A DNA stretch of 64,000 nucleotides, taken from contig JAJFZO010000799.1 in NCBI GenBank assembly GCA_021397835.1, positions 1,736,001 through 1,800,000 of the forward strand. Direction: 5' to 3'. Source of the DNA: Moringa oleifera. Taxonomy: Eukaryota > Streptophyta > Magnoliopsida > Brassicales > Moringaceae. Made by a program: the position numbers and the translations under genes. The notes beneath the pieces were generated by a model. That model saw only the letters and a program-made list of their open reading frames with translations. It did not search any database and was not told where the DNA came from. Shown piece after piece: positions 11,001 to 24,100 of the stretch. How positions within the stretch are numbered: position 1 is the first letter of the stretch; each line of letters begins with the position of its first letter.

Positions 11001-14000
11001 AAGTTGACAGTAAATTACTCTATAAAAACAAGTTAGTCCTTCCTAACGATTCATCTCTTGTACTTATTTTATTTCACCAATATTATACTTCTCCAATTGG
11101 AGGTCACTCCAAGGAAATGAAGCCTTTTAGAAGGTTAGCTTGAAATGTCTATTGGGTTTGAATGAAAAAGGTAATCTCGAATTCCATTGTTATTTGTGAT
11201 GTTTATCAAAAATAAAAATAAAAATAAAACTCTTGCTATCGTTGCATCTTTTACAATTGCAAGATCAAGTTTAGGAGGATCTTCCATGGACCTCGTTGAT
11301 GGACTACCAAATCTGAGGTTTTAACACCATTTTTTGCGGTAGTAGATCTTCTCAACGAATACGCTCACTTTATTCCACTTCATCATCCTTATAAAGCTCG
11401 AATGGTAACTGAGAAATTCATTTCTTATGAGGTCAAGCTTCATGGTATTCCTTGTTCTATCATTTCAGACAAGGATAAGGCCTTTTTAAGCAATTTTTAG
11501 GATGCATTATTTCGATTGCATGGCACTAAATCGCACCGTAGCACCACCTACCATCCATAAACAAATGGCAAAAAAAAATTATGAACAAAGGCTTGGAAAC
11601 TTATCTGCATTGCTTTGCTTTTAAGCAACTGCATCGTCAAACTAGAAGGTTAGCATGTGCTGAACATTTATATAACACATGTTTCAATATAGTCACCACT
11701 TTTACACCTTTCAAAATATTGTATGGTCACAATCCTCCTTCCGTAGTCAGTTATAAAGTTGGTTCTAGGTTGTTTTTGTGGTGGAAATTATTTTACAAGA
11801 ACACAGTGTCCTTCTTGACGATCTCAAGATGCATTTGTTACAAGCTCAACAACAAATGAAAGATAAACATTGTTGAAAGCTCACTTTTCAAGTAGATAAT
11901 CAAGTGTTTGTTAAATTAAGGCCTTCTAAACAGAAAAGTCATGCTGCCTAAAGGAATGAAAAGCTGTCTACACACTATTATGGACCATTTAAGGTTATGC
12001 CAGAGTTTGGGACAGTTGCTTATAAGCTCACTTCACCGCATTCTTCTTTGGTGAACCTAGTATTTCACATTTCCTAATTGAAAAAAGCTATTAGAGTTGC
12101 TCATTTGTCACTACTTCTTTCGTTGTAACTTAATGTTGCCACTTCTTTTGCTACAACTTAATGCAGATATGGAGCTTATTGTTCAACCAAAAGCCACGCT
12201 CAGAGTGAGATCGGGTGCTAATCAAGGAACCTATGATACTAATGTTCTCATTAAGTGAAAAGACTTGCCAAAATTTGAGGCCACTGAGTGTATCGATATC
12301 CACAACCAATTTCCCAATTTCTTTAAGGACAAGGCAAATGTTTGGACAGCGTAATGCTTAGATCCTTTATTCATATCACATACAATAGGGGGAAGAAAAT
12401 AGCAAGGCAAGGACATGTCCTTAGTAAGGGGTAAAAAAAGTAATCCTTAAAGAAGTTTTGTTGCATTGGTATGAATAGAGAAATTAATATTTTTTGTAAG
12501 AGGGAGGGATTACATGTTTTGGGTTGCCTAACTTTTGCAAGTAGATGGATATTTTGTTGCATAGGCTTCGACTATTTTGGGAGAGTTCAAGTCTCTCGAA
12601 AACCAATTTTCTTGTTCTACTTTTCCCATTTTCTACAATAAATGGCCACTACACTATTTTTCTAAAAACTTTGGCTAGTAATTAATATTTTATAGCCTAT
12701 TGTAGTCGTTTCTCTTACATAGAGACATACCGATTAGTATCAGAGCAACCATCATGCCTCTTGATTAGAATCGTGTGACACAATGGTAACGTCAATATTG
12801 CAATGTTCTCCTGAGACTAATCAAAGGACTAGTGCACAGTCAATTGGCGTGGCACCAAGGCTACAAAGTGTAATGGACTGCTAGGATCTTACTTGAAGGT
12901 ATGAGACTCAATCCCACACAAGAAGTATGAGCTTCTTGTGTGGGCTTTATAAGGCTCTGAGTTTCACTTCAATAGCTAATTTTTAAGGTGTGGTTCTCTC
13001 ACAATTCTTATCAATTTCTCTCTATGTTTGCTTCTTGTGCATATTTTATTTGAAATTTTATTCTCTCTTCTTTTATGCTCTCACAATAACAATATTCTAC
13101 TGCTACTTTCTCCAATATTTATGTTGTTGAGTCCTTTTAAACATTTGCAACAAATTTGCAACACAGTATTCTATCTTCTACATTATCCATTTTGTTCAAT
13201 ATTTTTTCCTATATTTTTTTCCTTTTCTCTCCTTGCGTAGACTTGCAAACCATGCTTAGATCTATACCTCTCTTTTCCATTTTATATATTAGTAATGTCT
13301 ATTTTTTATAAAAAAAAATTCCTCCATGCTTCACAAATTTGCAATTGTTTGAACCACATATAAATTGTTCATTCATAGGTAGTTTAGATGCTTAATCAAT
13401 TGTTCATTGATAAGCAATTCAGATGCTTGATTAGTTGCAAATTGCACCCTAGCTTATATAACTAAGGTTTTCTCTTCATAAGGCCCATTCGCTCTTACTC
13501 TAATTTTAGGAATCTGATCCAATTAATTTTCTATTCATCTTCTTAAGATACTTTCCCAAGTTGTTATGTTAAATCTATTACATTTTAGATTATTAAGTGA
13601 GCACATTTCTTGAATTTTGTATTTCTATGGCATTAGGCCCCCTTCGAGCCTTTGGGCTAGGAATGCTAGTAAGCTTGTTTACAACTCTTTCTCCTAGATT
13701 AGATTCAAGGCTTTTTCTTCGTCCAAGACCCGCTTTCGGGTACTCTTGGATCTTAGTTTTCTAACTATTAGGCATTTAAGGTTGGACCCCTTCAAAAACT
13801 TAGATTCTTATGGTAGAGAGACCTAATGCACTCCTTAGGTATGTGTTCTTTGATGAAGATATTCAAAGAGTTGTTAATTTTTCATCCTGTCAGTGGAGCC
13901 ATTCGAGAATTTCATGCGTTTTTGCTTTACTAGTAAAGCTAACTCAAAGGAGTTTTTGCGTCTTCACTCCTTTGGTGGAGCTAAAGTTCTAAGGTTTTTG

Positions 14001-17000
14001 CTCTTCCATAAAAGGAGCCAACAGAATTGTTCCTCAAGTCTTTACTTTTATCATAGATCCAATAAAGCAAAAAATCAAGAACTTTCAGACAGCTTCACTA
14101 AAAGGGCAAAGATCGAGAATTATAAGTCCACTAAAGAGCACATACTCGAGGAATACGCCAAATAGTTCCACCATTCAAATGCACATTTGTCAATGTGTCC
14201 AACCACACAAGCCCAAGAACCAAGAAAATAAGATTCAAAAGAATTAAAGCAAACTCTAGACAAGGAAAAAGTTATGAATCTAATATTGGGGAAAATGGTA
14301 CCCCAACTAATACTACTGGCCGAAATGCCTAAGGTGGCTTAAGGGCCTAGAACCATAAAAAGGAAATCCATTTCAAGGACTTCTAACTTAGGAATGTGAA
14401 TAGAAAAGACCAATTATATTAGTAGACAAAAGCCCAAAAAAAAAAAAAACATCAGATGAAGAGCAAGATAAAACCACCATAAACATCTCTTTAATCATCT
14501 AAAATACAAGAGGACTAGATAACTAACAATGAAAAATTGTCTTAAGGAGATGAAAGCAGGATTAATAGGATGTCAAAGCATGATCAACAAGGTCAAGCAA
14601 GAACACCGTAGCTATATAAGCTAAGGTGAAATCCACATAGATTAAGCAACTAAACCGCAGGAAACTATGAGGATAGGTGGAAAGCTCCCCTTGCAAATGC
14701 AAGATAAACCAATTCTAGAATCTAAGGGTGCAACGTATCAATGTTAGACAAGCCCACATTCTTAAAATCCAAACACAACACTAATAATGGGGACTACCAC
14801 CACTAACCAAAATGCTTTGATAGGTTTCTCACTCTACATCAACTAAAATAAAAGAATATCTTACTAATTTTGGATTGTTCACAGTCAATAAGTCTCAAAT
14901 AATGATTACGAGTTTTGATTAGTTGATTTTTTAATTGCTCTAATAGTTTGACCCAATAATTTCAGTTGTTCCCATTGAACCTTCTACTTATCTAGCATTA
15001 ATTCAAAGGTGTTTTCATTAGTTCAAGTCTTCACTCCAAAATCAATAGTAGGAAAAGGTTTGCACAAAGAGAGAGAGAAACAAGTAGAAAGACAATTGAG
15101 AGAGAAATGAGAAATTGAAAAGAAGACTAAAGGAAAAAAAGGGAACATGACAAAATCGATTTATGGAGAGTCAATGTCTTACATGTGATTTGGGTTTCTA
15201 TTATCGTGGTCTTAAGGTAAAACAGATTGGGATTTTTGCATGGTGTGAATTGTTGCAATCTAAGGTTTCCAATTTATGACAAAAATTTGGTGGAATAAGA
15301 GTAAATTTGCAGTCATCGTGTTGCCATGCATTAGCACAAAGCTACTCTACCATATTGGCTAGAGAGGTTTTTCTTCTTCACCACCTAAAACTACCAAAAT
15401 GATCCAATGATCCACCACTCCTCTAGTTTATTGTCAATCAATATTTCAATTGGTGATCAGCCCTTTATGGCACAATAAAATCTAAATGGGTTCCAAAGAT
15501 GTCGAAGACCCACTAAACTTAAATGGGTATTCTTAATACTCACGTAGAGAGGAGAATTTTGGTGGTGTTTGATTTGGCACAACACACCCACACGCAACAA
15601 GGAGTGAGAATTAGGTCAAAGATGAAAGGGCTAAAAAACTAAATTTTATGTAATTCCCATTTTGCCTTAAAAATACCCAATTTTCCTATTATAATCAAAG
15701 AGATCGAAGGTTCAATCTATAACCAAAATTAAAAATATGATACTCAATTGCCCAAATTGAAAACATAACGTCCATTGAAGTCCCAACAACTAGATGGTCT
15801 ATATGGTGAGAAAATAATACATGTGAAAGTTCATGAATAGGCCAACAATTTCTTTTTCTTTTGATATCCGTGGTATCCAATGGAATTCCTTCCATCTTTC
15901 TCCTGCTCAAGGCCCAACTAACTAATCTACAAGGCTCCAGGTGTGCTAGGAACAAGCCTCATCCCCAAGCAAGGCAACTTTCCAGTGGAAAATCAAATGT
16001 TGGCCTCTTTCAACTATTTATCCTTAATCACTAGGCTACACCCACTTGGATAACCCAAACAATATTTTGACCTCCTAGACCAAAGACAACATTTTTTGTG
16101 GTGGGAATTCAATGCCTTATTTGGGAGAACGCCTTGTAAGGTTTATAATAAGTAAATTCCTAGCAATTTGTGAAGATAATTTGCCAAAACCTCAAAAACT
16201 CACATATCTTCATCAAAAATATTAAAAAGTCATAGAAAACTCTTGAATTTACCACAAGTTTCTCTCTCTTGATTTTCTTCCTTCTTCTTTCTCAAAGAAC
16301 GACAAAGAATACTACTATCTAATTGGACTATGAAACTTTGACCATATACCACTAAGTTATCACTAAAAAAGTTTTTACAAGGAGAATAAAAAGAAACATA
16401 GGAAAGAACCACAAAAATTGGATGCATACAACAACAAACCAAACCCTCGCCAAACCTAATTTTGCCACATGATCAACAAAATACAAGTTCTTATAAGGAC
16501 CGTAGAACATAACATAAAAGACCGAAGAACAATACCTTGCATTTCTTCTTTCTTGATGCAGTTCCTCTCCCTACAATTTCAAACAAGTTGATTTGTTGAA
16601 GCTTACAAGTTGATGTGATGAAGATGTGAACTTACTCCATGAATAAAATAGTTCTAGATGGATCGCAAGTATGCAACTTCCATAGAGTTCTATGACCTTC
16701 GAAAAATAAAAAAGCCCATACCCATCGACGAACCCCCGGTTCTCTTTTCAAAATGGCCTTATCTTATTATTTGCATTGTAATTAAATCTAGCTAACAAAT
16801 GTACTCCATCTATATTTTTGAACTTGATATAATGGTCAAAAGCATCCTAGACAATCTGATTGTTTAATAATTTTCTAAATCTAGGGCCTTTTGAGTACTT
16901 TTAAGTTAAATAAGTCCCTCATGCTTGTAATTATTGTTATTTTAGCTATTATGTCAATTAAATATCACTTTGACAGATATTTTCTTTTACTATTAAATCA

Positions 17001-20000
17001 AACAATAATTAGAATGTAAAATTTGACAAAAGAAGAAAAAAGCATTTCAACACTAACATCATGGAAAAATGATTTTCAAGTTTTGATTAGTATGAAGCTA
17101 TTCATTGATTTTTTTCAGTGCTTGTATTAAGGTTCACAAACACGAAAAAGCTTATTCATAAAAGTCAAATGCCAACTTGAATTATGCACAACTGGACATT
17201 ATGCCATCAAGAAGAGATAAGGAACAAATTCACATTTGCATTGATTTTAGAGATATTAGCCGTGCATGTCAAAAGGATTATCTTTCATTACCTCATAACA
17301 AAACTTTCTGACAAATACTACTGGATTTGGAAGCCTTATCCTTTATGAATGGAAAATTCATCTTTTTAGGCATAAATTAAAAAGATGAATTCTAACCCCC
17401 TCAAATCCTCCCTAGAAGTTCTTTAAATATGTTAAAAGTTATTTACACAATCACGAAAAAGAAGTTGATGACGAGAATATAAATGACGTCTCACTGAATC
17501 TCTCCTATAAATCCCTTACACAGACAATTACGAGGTTATCCCAAATAATCACTTGACTTCACGGTCAAACCATAGAGGAATTGCAATTGATTCTTCCAAA
17601 ATCAAAATCATCGTTAAAAAGAACTTGAAAGAGTTGCAAAGCCTAAAAGTTGTAGAAAGACAGAAAAGCTATCATTCAAATATTTGTTTCCTATCTCCCT
17701 GAGCAATGCCAACCATTCCCAAGTAGAAGTTCCTTTTGTTTGTCATCAAGCCTATCAATATGCTTTTTGCAGCATTAAAGCTTATCTAAGCAAGCTCCTA
17801 TAACCAAGCCATTGGAGAAATTGGTTAGTTTTCATCGCTGACCCAAAGAAAATGCGGAATTCTACTTGAGTCATAATGCAGTTGGATCCAACTGGATTAC
17901 ACTCCTCCAAGTACCTTTCTTACTTCAAATAACTCCTTACAAGCACTATATCCAATATTAAACTATGATGAAGTTAAATTTTTGAAAGCACGGGATATTA
18001 AAAATAAGAGTTTGTTGGTTTATTGCAGGATACACTACAATCTGTATGCACATACAGAGAAGTAACGATTTTTTTATTTAATTAAGTCTGACTATGGTCA
18101 TTTAATCTGATGGGAAATGCAAATGATAAGCTGGTTATCAGTTTTGCTTACCCTTTTGCTAAGTGCACAGATCAGATAAAGGGAAAATTACTTGGTCTAT
18201 AAAGGTCATATAAGCACATAATGGAGTTGGACAATCTAGAACCAAGCTGGTTTTAAACCTGCAGACCACTTCATCAGTGCAAACACACAACACAAGGAAA
18301 AAATCACCTTGTTGGAGTTACTCCTTGCATTCCTTTTGTTTTCTCTATGAACTGTACTATTTCATTAAATGAATGGGTGTCACAAACACATACACGCATG
18401 TTTCATGGAATTAAAAGGGTAACAATGTGCCATGTTCTGGTGCAAATGCAATAGAGAGAGAGAAGGAGAGGCAGAGGGAGAGAGAGACCAACCACTGTCC
18501 TCATCTGTCACTTTTCGTTTCTTCCTAGATCCTTTAGCCTACAAAATCAGCAACAATAAACACTACTAGCTCAGCCTGAAATCTCCAGCCATATGAACCC
18601 CATATATTACTTAAACAGTCACCACAAACAGGAAAAGATAAGCCAGAGGTGACATAGGGAAGAAATAATTCCCATGGGAAAATAAAAAAAATAAAAGATC
18701 TTCTTACCTCATTCATTTTCCTTCCCACATCATTAAGCCGCAATTTCCGGCCAGAACCTAAAAGAACAGCAGTGATACTGACCTGAATATTCTAATAGAA
18801 ATATTCTTATTATAAGAAGAAAAGCAAAGCAGAAGCTTAACAACCTCCTGAAGCTGAAGACTTCTCCGAATTTCTTGAGACCTGATGAAAATAAAACAGC
18901 TATATTAAAACCCACAATGCCTAATTTGGGAATTTATATTTTTCTATGTAATAAACTAAGATTTGAAGTTAAAGTGGAAAATGCATAGACCACGACATGA
19001 AGACTCTGGAGTTATTAAACATAATAATAGTTTTCTTTTTTTTTTTTTTTTGTTTTTGTTTTTGCTATTGAGTAACTACTTTAATCCATCCCAAAATGAA
19101 AAGGTAAAGGAAAAGAACATCAATTTCTAAATGGGTTTACTTATACATGTATTAGTTGAGTCCACATAAAGAAAGGCTTCCCTTTCCAAAACAAGAATGT
19201 TAGTTCTTGAAATTTTTAAACAAGATCTTACACTACATGCAAGATGCATTGGGTCCATATATTTAAAGAGAAATTCAAACAAAAAGACATGTAAACTTAA
19301 TAAAATGTATCAAATGTTCATATGCACCCTTAAGTTTTTTTTTTTTTTTTTTGACTTTCACTCTTGAAACCTGCAAAAATATTCTTAGAAGTTCCAATTG
19401 CATTTAAAAGGACATGCACCATAGATGCTTTTAATTTATGGTATTTTGTGTTCCAGTCACCCCAAAAATTGTCTTGATGTTTTACATGTAAAAATACACC
19501 TCAATAATCAAGCACGTCTAATATAAGATTTGGATATGACTAACACAGTTGATAAGTATCAAGAGACTACTGGATGAGTATCATACCTAGTACATGTATA
19601 ATATGGGATGGTGCCATCTCGACGGTACATGTCAGTGTGTATGCAGACTATTACCAAAAAGCAGGATGTGCAAGAACTAGAGTCTGTTTGCAGTTATACT
19701 GAGAAAAGATACATGACTATCAGGTGATTCAAGGTGAATGCACAGAATTTGCATGCATCTATAAGTGTGTGTAGTTATATGTGCATATGTATTACTACAC
19801 ATAGCTGTGTATTACTGCATACTATGCAAATGTAGCGTTAAAAATTATCCATGATACAAACTGAAAGTACTAATTTTTATTATCTCGATATGGTAATTTC
19901 TTAACTACATAGCAAGCTTTCGGTCATCAGAAGCCACACCTTTTTGTCAGCTTTCTTGAAGAGAGTAGATATGGTTGCTTGAACAAGTAAACCATTATTG

Positions 20001-21095
20001 CCATCTGACTTTTCTTTATTCTCTGCTGCAGCAGATTGAGACAGTTTCTGAGTCTTAGTTGCAGCCGTCCTAGACACGTGATTTTGTTTAGAGAACTGCT
20101 TTTCCGCTAGATCCTCACTTTCATTATCAAGGACCACCGGGCAAGAATGACTGGACTGTACCAGTCAGTTAAGGAGATGACCAAATGGAGAGAAGAAAGA
20201 ATACTGTGGTTAAAGGCATAACGAATCTAGATTATAAAATTAACCGAGCAGCGTCAAGTAAATGGGACAGAAATATAGTTTTTTTTTAAAAAAAAAAAAA
20301 AAAACTAAGAACCCACTCAAGGCAGGGCCACTCCATGTATGCATATCTCTACACAGTAAACTCGGAGAGGCAACTTTGACCCCACAAGACAATCTCCAGA
20401 AAAAGCGTAGCTTTTAATTTTTGGAAAATGTTGTCCAACGGCTTGATCCCAGGACCTTATTCCTTGTCAGTCCGCCCCTAAGTATTAAGACAACCCCATG
20501 GGGGTGATAGGAATATAGCATTGGACCATGCTAACTAACCAAAACATGTTAAATTAAGATTTTATAGCAGTAACATTCCAATTAAGGCAAGGAACAAATG
20601 ATGAGAAGGCATGACAATGTGATGAAAGGCATAACCAGCGAAGCTATGAAAAATGCTGCAGCTGTAAGTAACGATGAGAGAAGAATATAACATTGAACAA
20701 ACAATGCTAACTAATCAAGATATGCTCTATGAGGATATTTCCAGCACCATCGTTCCCAGTTGAAGTGCCATGTTTTAGTTTCTCTTCGCTTTCAGATGCA
20801 TCAACATCGCTTCCAATAGGATCCTCTTCAGATGAAATTTCTGTGAATCTACAAATAAAGGATACTGATAAATTTCTAATTTCTGAAAAAATATGGTTAT
20901 TCAGCAAGATAGAAGTTCTGAGAGTGGCTAACTATGAACAACTGTATAAAGATAAATGGACTGTAACAGAAAGGGCAACAGACAGAAGATAAAGCACCTT
21001 TTGTGCTCTGGTTCACCTTTCCCATTCTTCTCTCATTATAATCCAATAATTTAGTAAACAAAACGTAAAGTTAGAAGGGGGAAAAAATGTTGTGT

Positions 21096-21127
<32 letters not shown>

Positions 21128-24100
21128 TTTATGTACTTATATAACCTTCTGAAAAAAGAACATGCATTATATATTTAAAAAAAAATTAACCAAAGTACAA
21201 GACAATGGACATCATGCTATTAACATAAAACGACCAAATGTATCAGTATCTTCTATCTGTTACTTGTAAAAGCAGTTTTTTCACAGAATATCTTGGTTTA
21301 CTACGTAAGAGAAGAAAAAGAAAAGGCTAGACATTTGCAGTAGATTTGATGCTAGTGAATAGTCAGGCAAAATGATATATTACTGATTGAGTAGAGGGCA
21401 GATGAATTTTAAATGTTCAGTAAGGAGGAGGCTCACTAGCATAAGTTCCATGATAGACACATCCAGAAGGAATTTTACCAGTTGAATAGTTAAAACCATT
21501 CAAGCAAATATATCCCTAGTGCATTGGCACGATGTTTCCATCTAATCAAAGTAAATGACACTTGATATTTAATAGTTTGCTGCTAGCATCTTTGTATGAG
21601 CATAGGACTGCAAATAAAGTGAAATAAAATAGTTGGGCCAGTACTTAAATCTTTTCCCAGCATTTCTCTCAGATTGTCTCACTGGCGTTACTTCCATCTT
21701 ATCATTCAATTTTTTCCTATCATCTGACCAATCGTCCTCAAATTCAGCTTCCGGAGATTGATTATCCATGTTTTTAGCTCCAGTTTTAAGAACACCTGCC
21801 ACACCTGCACCACCTTTGAAGTCATAGTCCATTTGCGGTCCCTGAAACCAATAGCAGTAGTCTCACAATTACACCAAAAAGTCAACAGCATAGCATATAG
21901 ATTCAAACCTAAAACTATTTATAAAAACAACCTCACTCATGTCCTTTGGAAAGTCAAGTCGGGCTTCTTCTGGGTTCTCATCTTTTCTTCCTATCCACCA
22001 CACATCAGAAAATACAATCTGGGAAATAGAGCAGCAAGAGTAAAGTGTATATGGCACATACCCCAAAACTCAATTCTAAAAGAAATGATATGACAGCCAC
22101 ATATACCAGTACATACCAACTGTCAAAAAGGCACAAAGCATAAGGAGGAGAGACAAGGAAAGAAATACTTTCTCGAACTGAAAACAAATTCAAAATTGGA
22201 CCCTACATGGAGAGAGAAAATGAAGGGTAGCAAACAATCATGGCATAGGGAAAAAAATGAAAAAATTGAATGCTACAAGCATCAACTTATTCATTTAACG
22301 CCATACAAATACAGCAATCAAACTTGGAAATAGAGTTGCTTATATGTTTTAAACTGCATGTGAACTGATCTTCAACAAAGACATAATTATTTCTATCTTT
22401 GCATACCAAAATAGTTAGTAAATCTGTAAGGACCAATGTGCAAAAGAGAAAATGTTTTTGGATATTAGCAGTACTCATTGTGGATCCAAAATTAGGATTC
22501 ATTTCAATCGGGAAAAACAGTGCAAATATTTGAAATTCTTAACCACTTCGGACAAGTATTTGACGTGTAACATCTACTGCAAATGATACCGCAAGGTCAA
22601 ACCAAACAACATGGTAGGAAATGACAATATTCTTAATTAGAACTTGCACAATTAGATCCTTAGCTATGGTTAATTTCAATTTTGGTTATTAAAGGTGATA
22701 TAGAACAATCAAGCAGGGTAAAGAATTTGAGTAAACAAGGCAGTCATGATCCACTCTTTAGGGGTCAATCGACACACTCTGATCTAATGGTGGAGGCAGT
22801 GTGCCAACGATGGTGTGTTGACTCAGATTCAGGCTTTGATACCAATTGATGTAGGAAGAAGCGAGCAAGGTATGGATTTTGAGAAACAAAGTCAAAAATT
22901 AGGGAAGTAAAACGCAAATATCAAAGATCTATTATCTAACTAAATTCTGAAAATAATACATAAAAATCATTAATAAGCTGTAAATTATCAATAAACTACC
23001 TCAAATCTCTACTAGAGGTGCTCTTACATAGAAATAAAAAACACTCCTGACAAGAAACCAGATCCTTGATTTTTAGACCCAAATTAAAATACAAAACCCT
23101 AGCATCCTCCAAATTATCTACATATCACCGATAATACAAGATATAATAAAACTACATATATTCAAACAATATCCTAGCATAATAGAAATACTCCACTTTA
23201 GTTTCCTTTTCTTCCCAATCAAAGAGCATTTAGGAAACACTTCCCTTTGGATTTGATGTATGATAGTAAATATGACCCAGAAAGATGACTTGTTTAGTTA
23301 GTGTTCAAGTTATAAGGCCATAGTTGGACAAGTATTCGCTGTTTCACTTCTTTTAATATATTATTTATTTATTCATTTGGGTTTTATTGGTTCAAAGTTA
23401 AGTAAGATAGCCCAAATTCTACTTGGAGACTGACTTTGTTTGCAATATATTAGCGTACATAGAGGTACCTTCAGATGCAAATAAAATATCATTTGAGACA
23501 ACACTTGATACACCTAGTTGTTTGGCATAAAGGACTCTCCCTACCCAAATTTGTACCAATACCTCCCTCATGTCCCAAGTTCAACTCATGGAACGAACAG
23601 TTTCTTCATGCATGGACCAAATAGATTGGCACATCACATGGGCAGTCTAAGAAGGGCATGGACCGCACAGGGCAGTTCCACTAGGAAGCCTGTGAATCAC
23701 ATCCAAGGCTTAAGAGATAAAGCAAGAATGATATCCAACAGACACGGTTCCTGCTGCATCATTATGCTCCCATAATATTTTGTTAAGTTTCTTTCTGTGT
23801 TACATCTCATGAGGGAAAAAGTATCTCCAACGGTTGCCTAACTTTATTTCTAATGAGAAAAAAGCCTTCTTCTTTCACTGCTTGAATTTCCAAAGAAACC
23901 AATGTTTAACCACAAGGAGAAGAAATATTATTTACCCAGAGAATCACAAATAGAATCATCTACAATATTTCTCGTAGCAGTAGTTAATGTATTGGCACAC
24001 GATAATTGAATGGGATGGTGTAAATAAAAAAAAGGAAGAAGAACACAAACCATGTTATCAAAATAATCTTCACACATCACATTCTTCCCTGCTCTTGAAA

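Larger units (their letters stand above)
7745..13013 (+). mobile_element. Ty3/Gypsy chromovirus LTR retrotransposon, degenerate
   Basis: Two ~137-bp direct repeats (7745-7883 and 12879-13013) bracket the element. The first is followed two bases later by a primer binding site. Internal order is gag, protease, reverse transcriptase, RNase H, integrase, chromodomain, which defines a Ty3/Gypsy chromovirus. All domains carry stops or frameshifts. The element lies in an RHL1 intron, antisense to the gene. The LTRs are unusually short for this group and their ends are degenerate (TACTAGG versus TGCTAGG; both end in TATCA). Confidence 0.85.
5473..18511 (-). other. Giant RHL1 intron (~13 kb) packed with transposons
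   Basis: This interval separates the exon ending at about 18512 from the penultimate exon at 5472 (acceptor TTGTAG at 5478-5473). Contents from low to high coordinate: unassigned AT-rich sequence with a possible MITE (~5960-6620), an LTR retrotransposon (7745-13013), a block without recognised genes (13014-17140) and a second Gypsy RT/RNase H remnant (17140-18010). A small additional RHL1 exon could be hidden inside, because the donor at 18511 (GTGACA) is weak. A GA-rich tract lies at about 18453-18488. Confidence 0.65.

Noticed and set aside
12231..12562. Two minus-strand frames at the end of the chromovirus
   Set aside because: Antisense to the chromodomain region; the plus reading shows clear chromodomain similarity.
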